Origin: Adiantum capillus-veneris
Lineage: Eukaryota; Streptophyta; Polypodiopsida; Polypodiales; Pteridaceae
Length of the DNA stretch: 64,000 nt
Direction: 5' to 3'
NCBI GenBank assembly: GCA_014529385.2
Contig: CM043942.1
Span: forward strand, 5,484,501-5,548,500
The translations under genes were made by a program, and so were the position numbers. Shown here one piece after another: positions 1 to 10,999 of the stretch (position 1 is its first letter; every line of letters begins with the position of its first letter). Below the pieces are notes generated by a model. The model did not search any database. It was given only the letters and a program-made list of their open reading frames with translations, and had not been told where the DNA came from.

Positions 1-1033
1 CTTGGGCTTGGGAAATGATCCCCATCCTGATCCTTCTTTTTAATTTTTTTTTAAAAGTTTTTTTTCTTTTTTGAAAAAGTCGTTGCGGCCGCACCGCGCA
101 CGCGCGCACACACACACTTAGCCTACACCTAACTTATCTACTTACAACTAATAGAGATACTGCCACACACACTCTAACACTGTTTACACAGTAACATTAG
201 CTAACATATCTACAAAACTAACCTTACAGAACTAACATTGAACCTTACAGAACTAACATTCCATAGCTAATACCTTAATTCTAACAATACATTGCAAAAA
301 AATTGTAACTCCTTCTTAACAGAAAACAAAAAAGACAGTACACTGTAACAAAAATCTTCTCCACACAACCACACACCTTCCTTCTTCACAAATCCTTCAA
401 TTGAAATTGCATCACAAGAAAGCGTAAGGTGTTTAACCGAGCTTAGTGTAGGGCATTTCCCCAGCAGCGGTGCCAAAAATGTGCACTCCTTGCCGCGCTG
501 TCGAAGCAAGGGACTTGCCTAACACTGTGTGCGAGCCACAGACGGCTCCAAGCACACAACTAGCTTAACTAGTAAGCTCAAAGAAAGCGATGGTGTGTCA
601 CTCACCGCTCTACGCTTGCTTCGTGGAGGATTCCTCGCCGCGAAGAAGAAGGAGCCGCCGCCGTGCCGTCGTCGCAATGCTCGATCGCACACACACTCTC
701 TCTCTCTCTCTCTCACATACACACACACACAAGAAGGTGAAGAAGAAGAAGATGGAGATGGAGATGGAGCAAGGGCACTCTTCTATTGCACAAATGAGAG
801 AATAATTGAATTTTAGGTTTAGTTGGCTTTTATATGATTTCACCCCATTCACACTTGGGCGCCCATGCTTAGCCAACTAATCCCTTGAATGTCCCAGTTA
901 GAGTGCGCCTCTCATCGGCGATCACTCTTACCCTTTTCCTATTGGTCCGACAAGCCCGGTACCTGACTCTACCAAATACATAATACACATCCGTCGTAGG
1001 TGATGGGGTGTTCGTGAGCCGTGAGGGTTAACA
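1..1033 (-). mobile_element. LTR plus leader of a family-N gypsy element (partial, runs off the window)
   Basis: Read on the minus strand this begins TGTTAACCCTC at 1033, a typical LTR start. It matches the interrupted 3' LTR of gypsy N (42191-41817 and 21632-21395) and the N leader at 58345-57600. Shared landmarks are the TGTTAACCC start, a TATA-like stretch (about 825-835), a TC/CA microsatellite at 690-732 and a GC-rich block near 600-670 followed by conserved text near 470-600. The part below about 460 matches the untranslated leader of N only loosely. No polypurine tract lies directly before the TG, so this is probably a 5' LTR or solo LTR. The internal region would lie left of the window. 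The ORFs here are products of simple repeats. Confidence 0.6.
690..732. repeat. TC/CA microsatellite inside the N LTR
   Basis: A run of CA units, then TC units, then CA units. It sits at the same internal place in the LTR as the longer TC/CA tracts at 41819-41883 and 58101-58177, so it belongs to the LTR rather than being an independent repeat. Confidence 0.85.
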
Positions 1034-2010
1034 GATACCAGTATCAGTCTTACCAGGCCAGTACTACGAGTACTTGTGTTATGAGTACTAGTGGTACCAA
1101 TACCAATGTTACGAGTACCGATGTTATTAGTACCGGTGTTACCAGTACCTGTGGTACCCGTACCGGTGGTACCCGTACCAGTGTTACAAGTACCAGTGTT
1201 ACTAGTACCCGTATTACCAATACTAGTATTGCCAAACCAATGTTAGCAACTGTCATGTCAGCAAGAGGACCGGAGATGTATGCTTTATGTGGATTTCTAG
1301 ACCAAGATGGGCTCCAAATAGGGCCAGACAGGTTGAAAGATCGATAATCGGAGCTTTGGATGCCAAGTTATCAGCAATTGAAGTTTTTTGGGGTCAGGAC
1401 AGTCATACCAGTGATAGCTGCGCGAGTACCAGTGAGACCAGTGGGCGCGACTGAGCCTACAAGGTTTGTTCCCGAGTACCAGCGAGACAGGTAACAGTTG
1501 CATCAGTACCATTGACACTAGTAATTGTTGCACTAGTACCATAGAGACTAGTGGGCGCAATTGAGTTGGCGAGGTTTGGTTTTGAGTACCAGTGAGACCA
1601 GTAACAGCTGTGCCAGTACCAGTGAGACCAAAACCAATGAGACTAGTACCGGATGCCAAGTTATCAAGTTATTAGCAGTTGAAGTTTTTCCGGGCCAGTT
1701 TTGTGTTGGGTTAGCCGCTAGTATAGCAATATAGTTGCACCAGTGTCCAACACTAGTGTAAGTGTCTCGAGAGCCAGTGTCTAGCGCCAGTGTCAGTATC
1801 TCGAGCGCCAATGTTGAGTAACAGTGTCTCGAGAGCCAGTGTCAAGTAACAATGTCTCGAGAGCTCGTGTCAAGTACGAGTGTCTAGAGAGCCAGTGAGG
1901 CGCTAGTGTCTCAAGTACCAGTGTCTCGAGAACCAATGTCCAGTACCAGTGTCTCGAGAGCTACTGTCCAGAACGAGTAAAACCAACACAAGTGAGACTA
2001 GTACCAGTAT
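1034..2010. repeat. Compound minisatellite built on GTACCAGTG-like and GTGTCTCGAGAGCCA-like units
   Basis: Three blocks follow one another. At 1050-1240, units of about 15-18 bases with the core AGTACCAGTGTTAC repeat with many substitutions. At 1400-1660, units based on GTACCAGTGAGACCAGT occur in clusters separated by unique sequence. At 1745-1990, units based on GTGTCTCGAGAGCCAGT repeat. The open frames through the first block (Thr/Ser/Val repeats on one strand, Leu/Val on the other) are a by-product of the repeat and I do not call them genes. Confidence 0.8.
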
Positions 2011-2118
2011 TCAAATACTGACCCGAGGAGCTTAAGAAAAACTAAGACCAGCATCTAGGGGGCAAAAAATAGGGAAAAGCAAGGATTACACATGCCATGC
2101 AGAAGCTAAATAAAGATT

Positions 2119-2142
2119 GGGGGGGGGGGGGGGGGAGGGGGG
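2119..2142. repeat. Poly-G tract (17 G, A, 6 G)
   Basis: An uninterrupted run of 17 G at 2119-2135, one A, then six G. It could form a quadruplex or could be a length error in the assembly. Confidence 0.9.
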
Positions 2143-5100
2143 CTAAATATAGGAGGTTGGATGCGCCCTAAAGGGAAGTTTTTAGGGGACAATTGAGGAA
2201 GGGAATTTTCTGGCGAGAACAGGGAAAAAAATAAGGGTACGAGCAGGGCTTAAGAGATCGAAGTTTATCTGGCAGATTCTGGATTATTTTCCATCGGGTT
2301 TGGGATATCTGAATAAGGGATTTCAAATAAACAAGCATACTGACGTTGGCGTATGCAACCGATTTGTATCAAGGGTTCCATATATCTGCTTAATGGAAAC
2401 ATCTTTTGATTGCCAGCCTTAGTTAAGTGTTGATATCTATTCTAAGTTGGATTTTATCCATTAACTATGTTTCGATCTGTGATATTCTCTTGCAATTATC
2501 TCTAAGCATCTCTATATCGTCTTATTAACACTAATGTGGCCTTAATTGCATTGGTTTCGGTTTGTTTTGCATCTCCACTGCTTCTCTTTCCACAGTAAGA
2601 AGCCCGGTGCTTTCCCGATCGACCCTAGAGAGACGTGCACTTTGACAGCGTGAAAAGTTAGGATATTCATTAAGGCGACATTTTATGCATAATAGTATAT
2701 GGGTGGGTACCCATGTGAGGATATACGGGAGAGGTATGTCCCCCCAAAGAATAAACCATTCCAAATTTCCTAGTAAATTAGACTAAGGTACATAGTAACC
2801 TTTGCTGCAAGGAAACAACAAAAAGATATCTTTTTATTTTAAACTGCTATATAAGTATACATGTGTGTGTGTATGTGTTCCAGTAACCAATATAACATAA
2901 AAACTAAATAATTCTTTCAAATTACAAAAGACACTAGATACTATGTCAATGAAAAGGTGGTATAACTGCTTTCATAGTACATAACAGACTTTATACATAA
3001 GTCTAAAAGATTTAAGAGCCAAAAGAATGTTAAGTTGGCCATCTTCAAGCCAAGGAACTTTGAAAAACATAGTTGAAAAGGTAGCCCTCACATACACCCA
3101 TGGAAATCACACAACTTTCAGTTAGCATTGGCACCGTATGCAGGTGATGCATGGGTATCCTACATGTTATAGATGTCACCCAACTAAAATGCTTTCAAAG
3201 AAAATAATACAAAATATAAAGTTACTCTAATCATTTAAAGATGATATCATTTACAAGGCTAAAACCCAACTGGAGCTCCTTTTACTTTGCAAGCTCTCAT
3301 AAGATAAGGACGTAGACGAGTTTTATGAGACAATTTAGCCCCAAAGTGAGCCACATATCCCTGTTTTTTGACTTTACAGAGTTTGGCATTAATTATCACT
3401 ATTTTTTAGGGTCGATGATAGTACTCATGCGTGCAGTCAATCTATACTTTGGAGTCACCTGTTACAAAACAAGATATTAGTAATTTCTACACATTGCAAT
3501 ACAATGTTGTAGCACCTATATGGTAGTAGGTATAAGAGATACAATCTAAATCCAAGCAATATATAATAGGAACATTCGGTGGTATCAAATATCATCCCCA
3601 ACTATGAGACTAGTCACAAGGCCCAAACCCTCAATGTAGTGACCAATTACTTATAGTACCATGGGCAACTGATTGCATTTATCAACTATAATCCATGCCT
3701 TTACACAACAACAATATTAATAATAATAATACCCTCCACCATATTTATCCATGGTTAAAGCCCAGCCCCCAACCAAATATTTAACCATGTCCGCCCAAGT
3801 AGACCAGTAATACACGTGATTACTAATCTAAGCCAGCTACGACCTAATTTGAGCAAGAAGGGACAACTCAAGGCCAAATTTTTAAATATATACGGCCAAC
3901 ATGAGTAGCTATGAAAGGGAGCTCAGTCCTCATAAATCAAGGTTCTAATAGAACAAGACTAGTAACCTCATAATCAACCACAAAGCCCCAACTAAGAGAG
4001 GCCAAATTTGAGCAGTTTTTTCAAGCGACCCCCATACTCAGACATCGCCGACTATATTAGACAAGCATAGCAAGTGCAACATCCAACCCAAAAACATATC
4101 CATAGTAGAATCCCAGCTGCATCATCTATTCAAAGCATGAGAACTAAAAGGTAGCAGTATTCAACTCTCCAGAGGATTAATAACATCAAGTATTTTGCTT
4201 CCCTATGTGTTAATGATAACACTCATCATATCTTAGCTTACACAAAGGCCCAAGGTAGCAACTTCTAGTATTGCAAGAGGAAACCTTATTAAAAAATCAA
4301 GCCCTTTGTTGGTGCCAAACTATGCCAGGCCAAAGTTACACACCAAACAAGTAGGTCCACATTCCCAAATGGTTTCCATCACCAAGTGTTATGAAGAACA
4401 TCACCCTTATTATTAAGCTTTATAAGGCGCCAAACTCCCAGCATAACATGCTACAATCCCCCTATTATGTTAAAACTACCCAAGCCAAGGATAGGACCGA
4501 TCATGTGTAACAACAAAAAACCTTGTATTTATGAAAGGGACACACAACCAAGGCTGCAGACATGGCACTGAACCTCAATGTTTTAACAAACAATTGAAAG
4601 CCTTCTTAGAGGAGCATAAACCGACCAAGCCTTTTACATAAAAAGCTCAGGATAAGTGACATTACAAACTAAGTAAGAGGAATAGCACCATAGCTTCAAT
4701 TTAATCAAACCTTACCATTCGGACAACAGTGAATATTGGAAAGAATTAGCATGAGTTTCCATACATGTTCTCTATGTGCATGAGAAACCAATCAAAGGAA
4801 AACACCATCATACTGCCAGACATGACCATTTTAATGACAATCATTCATCTGAGATTGAGTCAGAATGGCCAACTCCACGATGGCTTGCTTCTCCTTGCCC
4901 TTTGCCATAGATCCAATACTTAACAGTGCCAACTAGTGGGCCACGTCATAAAAAGTGCTACTATGCAGATAAATACACCAAGAACACACGCATATACTAT
5001 GAATGCTAAGTGAACTAGAAAAGCTCACCTTTTTTATAGGGTTTAGGAGCAGGTAACATCTTCTTCATGGTAGTAAATCGGGCCATCCATAGTAGGTTAC

Positions 5101-5280
5101 TGGAGAAGTAGTGCACCACTAGGTACAGAGGCAGACGAGGGGAGAGAGAAACCACACTGCCTGTACATAGAAGGGAGAGAGAGTGCAAGAGAGAAAGGAG
5201 AATGAGGAGGGATCCACAATGGTTTTGCAAAAAAGGCCAGGTAATGCAGAGCCATGAAAACCCACTACACCCACATACCC
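2143..5280. other. AT-rich intergenic sequence with no gene seen
   Basis: About 3.1 kb of mixed sequence without a credible coding region, RNA gene or recognised element. Only short chance ORFs occur, for example 2531-2764 and 5015-5284 on the minus strand. The stretch 5150-5215 is purine-rich. The region just below 5280 may include the unrecognised 3' continuation of the degraded minus-strand element that starts at 6771. Confidence 0.6.
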
Positions 5281-6026
5281 TCAATTAATTACAAGGTTAG
5301 GTACTGGTACGGTCTGATATAGAACATCTTTCAGTCCTAATTCACCTTCCAAAGGTATATTTTCATAGCACTGAGTAATATTAGCTGTGAAGAGATGAAA
5401 GATTTGTTTGGGTAGGTTAAGAGAAATCTCAGTGGCATTTTTTACCATCCAGAATGGGTTATAGTGAATTCGAAGAAAGTTAGAGCATATTTTTTTGTTT
5501 AGAGGCCATATATTATCAAATTTTGAAAGAATAAGATCAAGACAAAGGGTAATATCTTCAGTAATGTTAGAAAAAATAATACTCGATACATCACATATCC
5601 ATCTAAATTTATGCTTGTTTAACTTATAGGTAGGAAATAGTACAGGAAGTTTGGTATTTTGAATAGAATATCCTATATTTTTTAGGTGTTTTGAAATAAT
5701 ATAGGTGACTTCATAGGGGGAAGTATTAAGTGGTGTCAATTCCTTGCCAAAAGTCCAAGAGTGAGCTGCATTCCAAGCTAAGTTTTTGCATGTAAGAGTG
5801 GGACAATTGGAGCTTTTATCAAGTCCAACAATAAACCACTTATGTGATTTTTTTTGAAAATCGTGAGCTAGTTGTGGTGTGATCCAAGAGCATTTTTCAA
5901 CCAATTTTATTAATTTTGATAGGACTGTCTTCTCTACTTGGAGTTTCTCTAGCTCGAGTGTATTGACAAGATCAATTAAACAACTAAACAAATTTGTTAA
6001 AGCAAGTCTCTTGAAGTATCTCTTGA
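5281..6026 (-). pseudogene. Reverse-transcriptase-like fragment, Penelope-like in character, fused in frame to a gypsy gag
   Basis: This is the C-terminal 245 or so residues of an open frame that starts in a gypsy gag. It no longer resembles gag, protease or gypsy RT. The order of motifs is a GLDKS segment, LPVLFPTYKLNKHKFRWICD, a hydrophobic helix (LCLDLILSKF), FWMVKNATEISLNLPKQIFH, then FTANITQCYENIPLEGELGL. A positively charged segment ending in KFRWxxD, followed later by F-T-A-(D/N)-I-x-x-C-Y-E-x-I-P, is how I remember RT motifs 2a and A of Penelope-like or related plant RTs. That identification is from memory and tentative. Here the metal-binding Asp of motif A would be Asn (FTAN). The frame stops before any motif C, so this is a fragment. 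The join to gag lies near 6020 and is not marked by a stop. Confidence 0.45.
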
Positions 6027-6771
6027 GCCGTAATGCCACTTTGTGTACTGATTCACCCTCTTTTTGTTTAAATCTGTGAATTTGTGAGACCGTATTGTGA
6101 GTTATGCCTTTTTGCGAGAACTCTTTGATGAATTCTTCAAACAACTCGTTTAGAGTCTCAAAATCACATCTTTCCATTGACTCAAACCATGTAGCTGCGT
6201 CATCTTCTAGAGTCATTTCAAATTCTGCAAACTGTATTGCAAAATCTAAAACTTCCTGTGCTCTAATTACTCTTTCGAAAGACGCTGTGTGATCTCTTGA
6301 ATCTTTATGTCCGAAGTATTTCTTGTTTACCCATTTCTGGATCTGGGATGGTCTTACTCGCCAAATGTCTACAAGTCTAACCATAGACTCTCCCAATCCT
6401 TCTCTTGCTTCAGATCTTCTACTATGCCTAGGTTCTTCTTTGAAGGGATTAGTCATTCTATTGGAGATTGTTTCATTAGGAAAATTCACTTGAGGAGGCA
6501 TGTATGCCATCTTTGTGATCACTTCATCTCTCGTTATTGCTCTAGAAGGGAATCCAGGCGGCTCCCTTTTTGGAATTCTCGTAGGAATTCTTGTGTTTGG
6601 TGTACGTATCTATGGCCCTTCATTGATGAAATATCCACCCATTTCTAATGAAGTCTATGGATTTGTGCTTTGTATAGCTCTGCATTCTCGTCCATACTTA
6701 TCAACAGCTATAGACTTCCATTGATAGTTGACTCCGTATGCATAAGCATATAAGAGCTTGTAATTTGTCAT
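6020..6771 (-). pseudogene. Ty3/gypsy gag (N-terminal and capsid part), two in-frame stops
   Basis: The open frame is usually read from 6522 (GTG); the nearest ATG in it is 6510. The same frame extends upstream through two TAG codons to an ATG at 6771, which I take as the original start. The capsid-like core FAIQFAEFEMTLEDDAATWF, then EEFIKEFSQKG and FKQKEGESVHKVALRLKRYF, is the retrotransposon gag domain. It is clearly related to the gag of element G (25532-25864: FEEFGMTLEGKALTWF, FKQKHGESVRDCA). No zinc knuckle or protease follows. After about residue 165 of the 6522 frame the sequence switches to the RT-like fragment. Its 5' leader holds the palindrome array at 7354-8953. Confidence 0.8.
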
Positions 6772-7353
6772 CTCTTCTAGGTATGGCTATGTGCACCTGT
6801 AAAGATTGACCTCTCTTGCATTAATGTATCTATGTAGTCCTTCACTCTTGTGATCTGTTATCCAAACTCTTTCAACAAGATTGGTCTTTATCAATTTGCA
6901 AGTTTGGAAGATCCATTGAGGGCGGATGTTCCTCTATCATTGGGATCTTGAAGCTTGTGTAAGCTAAGTTTGAATCTAAAGTGTACATGATTTCTGGGCT
7001 TAAGAGCTCTACCTTGATGTAAGAAGGCTTATTCCAATGTGTTCAAGTGCTTTGGTTAGGGAAAAGTCAAAACTATGTCCAAAACCACAACCATTTCCTC
7101 ACAATTCTCTCAAATTGTCAGTTTTAGACACCCTTAACTTCTACATGAATTTTGAGGCCTTAAACGACATTTTTTTGGGCACGGACCAACAATAAATGAC
7201 CTTGTAGAGGTCTTTCATTGTTGTTTAGGGTTTACACAGAAGGTCGTAGAGATACTCTGGAGCTTCGTTTTGATAAAAAAAGTTTTTGATTCCGATACCG
7301 GAAGCTCAAGTTATGGCCAACATAGTTTTTTTTAAACTCAACCTATGCCTGGA

Positions 7354-8953
7354 GACTTTATACGCGTATAATGTCTTCTGACTCAGATTTGCTCCAAACT
7401 TAAACTCTAGACTCCCCTTGATGTTTTCTGCCCACTGCAAGTCTCAATTTGTGATTGTGACCTTTATTTGGACCCCCTTATCAGTCAAGCAACTTTCAAA
7501 ATCCAATTTGGATATTTTTTGGGTAAGTTATGATCAATACAAGCATGAATCTATCCAGATTTGTCTTCTGGCCTTTACAACCTCAAATGAGCTCCAAATG
7601 CAATGAATTTTGGCTAGGGACTTCTTTTATGCTCTAGGACACTGAGGTATGCTCAAATGTTTGTTCTGACCCAGATCTTGCCTATGAGACATCATACGTG
7701 TAAGATGTCTACTGTCTCAGAATTCACTTATATTTCTACCCAAGGTACTCCTTGATGCATATAACAAAAATATGTGATTACATCAAATTTTGGATGGAAA
7801 ATTGCTCAAAATCACCACTTTTTCACCTTTGCTTTCTTGTATCTGCAAAATATCTTTAAATGCAAAATTAAGTGTCCAAATGAGTTGAAATTTTGCAAGC
7901 AAGCTTAACGCACATTTTCAAACCCCATATGTGGTCAAAAGTGAAATTTGACTTTCAGATCTTGGCATGAGACATTATACGCGTATAAAGTCTATATGTG
8001 CTCAAATTTTGACAAAATTTGGTATGTGAGCTTGTCTTGTGGTGCTTAACACCCTGGTAAGCTCAGATTTCATTTTTGGTCTCTAAAAGTGCCCTTTAGA
8101 CATTATACACGTATAATGTTTAACTAGTTAGAATGAAGTGAATTTCACTCCAGAGGTTCTTCACTACACTAGCAACTCACAACAAGTTTCACAATTGAAT
8201 TTTGACACTTTTTGAGCAAGTTATGGCCAATACAAGCATTCACTTTCCGAGATGTGTCTTATGGTTTTTGCAAGCCCAAAAACGCTTCAAATTTGATGAA
8301 ATTTGGTCTATATGCTTCCTACATGTTGTAGATCACAAGGGTGCGTCACTTGTAACTTTTGACTTAAGATCTGGCCTCTTAGACATTATATGCGTATGAT
8401 GTCCAGGCGGTCAGAACTAACTTCTGTTTCTACCCAAGGTGCCCATTGGTGTGTAGAACAAGAATATGTGCTCACAACACATTTTGGATGTCAAAATTGC
8501 ACAAAATCATGAATTTTAGAAAGAAATCCCCTGTAAGAGTAAAATCCTCCCAATTTTCAATCATAAGCCCAAACGATATGAAATTTGGTGTATGTGATCA
8601 ACACAACATGCAGAAGATGTATATAATGTCAAACGTTCAAAATGCTGTCAATATCACTCCTCAGACATCATACGCGTTGGACATAATTCATTCACAAGCA
8701 TCCCCAAGTATTTAGCACTAGTTTTCAAGCACTTCTACCAATTTTCATACAAAATTGTGCTCAGAATCACAAGATTTTCTTTTTACGTTTCAAACACTCT
8801 GCCTTTTGTCTTTTGGGTGTCAAGAGTTGGTAAAAAAACTCTAGTCTCAATGTGTACTTAGGGTAAAATCCCCCTTCTGAACACATTGGTGCAGTCACAT
8901 TTTCCAAATTTGGTCTCTAGATGCCCCTTGAGACATTATATGTGTATAATGTC
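7354..8953. repeat. Leader array 1: seven copies of a 22-bp palindrome, mostly about 283 bp apart
   Basis: The palindrome is GACATTATACG joined to its own reverse complement (CGTATAATGTC). Copies start at 7354, 7688, 7971, 8099, 8382, 8664 (degenerate) and 8932. Spacings are 334, 283, 128, 283, 282 and 268. Each arm has at most a few changes, for example ACGTGT or ATGCGT at the centre. Between the palindromes lies diverged repeat text with recurring phrases such as TGAATTTTGGCTAGGGACTT, ATGGCCAATACAAGCAT and TTTCTACCCAAGGT. An additional imperfect inverted repeat lies at 7187-7223. The array lies directly 5' (minus sense) of the gag at 6771, so it is the untranslated leader of that element. 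Confidence 0.85.
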
Positions 8954-8959
8954 CATGTT

Positions 8960-10057
8960 TACAAAATTGTAATTTTTGTTCACAGAACCCTTGCACATGC
9001 CCTCTTATATACTCAACATTAATCATCCATGCAAAAATGTCAACAAAACTCTTTTTATTGCTTTTTTCCTCAAAAGAAGGCTTTTCAAAGATCATGAATG
9101 CAAACAAAAACTTCAACAAATAATTCAATGATGAATAGCTCTAGATCAAAATCAGATCACTTACCTAAAGCTACTCCTACAAATCATATGGAGTTTTGCA
9201 TCTATGAGTAGAAAAATGCTTCAATGCCACACACGGACTAGAAAATGCTTTTATCACCTCACAAACCACTCAACCACCAACAAGAAGACACACACTCAAC
9301 AAGACACACACTTCCTGCTGATCTCGGAATAACCTCTTCCGGATCTACTTGAAAAAAATGCTTTCTTCAGGTGAGACTAAAGTAAGTAACCATCACACGA
9401 ATGTTAGTAGGAGTACCTACCTAAGTCCTTGTACCCCGGCAATTGCGAAAGCGAATCACACCACCCATAAATTGCATGCAACACAACCTAGATCACATAA
9501 TGTCAATCGAGGACACAGATGACACGATAGGCACACAGAGGAAATCTCTTTATCTTGTCAGGCTGAAACCATCCTACACATAGAACACTCTGGAAGGCTA
9601 ACTAAACCACAATCTAGAATCTCACTACTCTCAACTACACCACCAAACCCACATACACACAAACGGAATGAAACTCACCAAATCATGCCAGAATAGTACA
9701 AAACTCAAGGAACACCATCTCCTCACTAGGATGCACCTGTCCCAAAGCCTCTACACTCAAAACCCTAGCTCTGAACCCATCTACAAAAAACACATATAAA
9801 GATAGAGTCAAATTCTGAAGTGCCCAAAACTGAAATCTATGAGTACCTATGCGTAACTTATGTCTCCATGATTCTAATGACTACTTGCAGGCAGAAAACA
9901 AACATCATTTAAGATACTTGAGATCGCAATAGCTCATAGATACGTGAGCGTGTCTGCTCTATTTCACAAGGAATGCTTCGCATTGTCGCGTAGCTCTTGC
10001 TGAGGCTAGCGTGATGGTATTGTCCATTCTCCAATGTGATGAGTGAGCGGGGAGTAG
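8960..10057. other. Leader or flanking sequence without a gene; possible primer site near 9430-9452
   Basis: No coding region is visible. On the minus strand, 9452-9430 reads CGCTTTCGCAATTGCCGGGGTAC. Its right part (CAATTGCCGGGGTAC) looks like a plant gypsy primer binding site and would be in the right place upstream of the palindrome leader and gag at 6771. No LTR end could be fixed next to it. Confidence 0.35.
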
Positions 10058-10979
10058 TGTGGGATGCGTGTCTAACCTCACTATCCTATCTTATTTAGCT
10101 AGAACCATGATTAAATTGTCAATCCATGGGACGGAGCTGACTCAACTAGGGCATAGAGGCTACAAGAGGTTGTCAACCTCTTGGAAAACAACAGACAACT
10201 CGCATCTAACTCAAGCTACACTCAAGTGACTAAAATCGCCAAAAGCCAATCACTCATCCGACAAACAAATCATCTCCGTTATAGCATCAAATGACATCCA
10301 AACGTAACGAAACTTCTAGGACAAGTTTATAAGACCTAAGCACACATACTTATGGTCTCAAACCCCACTTTAGGTTAGGTTCTAGAATCGCAATTATTAA
10401 CAACAGTGGATTTTTGACCTAGTCATTTTCGACCCAGAATGCATCTAAATGCTTAGCAATGATGCCCCAATACCCCGCCTATGCTTAGTTTTTTATTGTG
10501 AAGTGTAAATTCTTAGTTATGATGAAATTAGGCCGCGGTTTGGTGACGCCAAAAGCTATGAAATACTGTGATGTGTTTACGTCAATGTGTAGAGCTCTTA
10601 CCTGCGGTTGCAATGTAACAAACACGACTGCAATGTGACAACCGTGGAGGGAGTAGGAAGTGCGAGATGGAGAGAGGTGAGCATCGTTAGCTCACGCTGT
10701 GTATTTCACTATTCAAAAGTTTATGATAACTTACAAAAATTGGCTTTTATACCTTAGCCAAGGTTTTTGGTGGTCAAAACTAATAATCTGGGAGTTCTAC
10801 CAAAGATGGGTAATGACAGGTTGATACAATCTGGAAGCTTGTAGCCCTAGCTCATCAATTACAAGGTTTATCCAAAAGTTAAGAGTTACAGTATTCTCGA
10901 TTTATCAAAATAATAAGTGTTTTTACACTGAGAACTCTGAAAAATGGTATCCTGGTATCTGTGTTAGCTTGCTGCTAAC
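10058..10979 (-). mobile_element. 3' LTR of a second family-G element (minus strand)
   Basis: On the minus strand it begins TGTTAGCAGCAAGC at 10979 and ends CCCACA at 10058, 922 bp. It aligns along its full length to the two LTRs of element G (21633-22553 and 40879-41816). It has a TATA box (TATAAAA, plus-strand bases 10745-10751) and a splice-donor-like CAG/GTAAGAGC at about 10605-10595. A polypurine tract precedes it, so it is the 3' LTR of the copy whose accessory gene lies at 11114-13136. The sequence after it (below 10058) does not match the G primer site and is flank. Confidence 0.9.
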
Positions 10980-10995
10980 ATTCCCCCCCTCCTCG
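10980..10995 (-). other. Polypurine tract before the minus-strand G-family 3' LTR
   Basis: Minus strand GGCGAGGAGGGGGGGAA directly before the LTR start TGTTAGCAG. The plus-strand element G has the matching tract at 40863-40878, also overlapping the end of the accessory reading frame. This is the expected primer for plus-strand DNA synthesis. Confidence 0.85.
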
Positions 10996-10999
10996 CCTG

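Noticed and set aside
1021-1347. ORF of Thr/Ser/Val repeats (and Leu/Val repeats on the other strand)
   Set aside because: It is the translation of a minisatellite; the frame is open because the repeat unit lacks stops, and both strands are equally open.
5015-5284. 89-codon Leu/Ser/Trp-rich minus-strand ORF
   Set aside because: The hydrophobic composition arises from a purine-rich plus strand. No conserved feature.
7354-8953. CRISPR-like array of palindromic repeats
   Set aside because: The repeats are 22 bp but 130-334 bp apart with related, not unique, spacers, and the context is a plant retrotransposon leader. Not a CRISPR.
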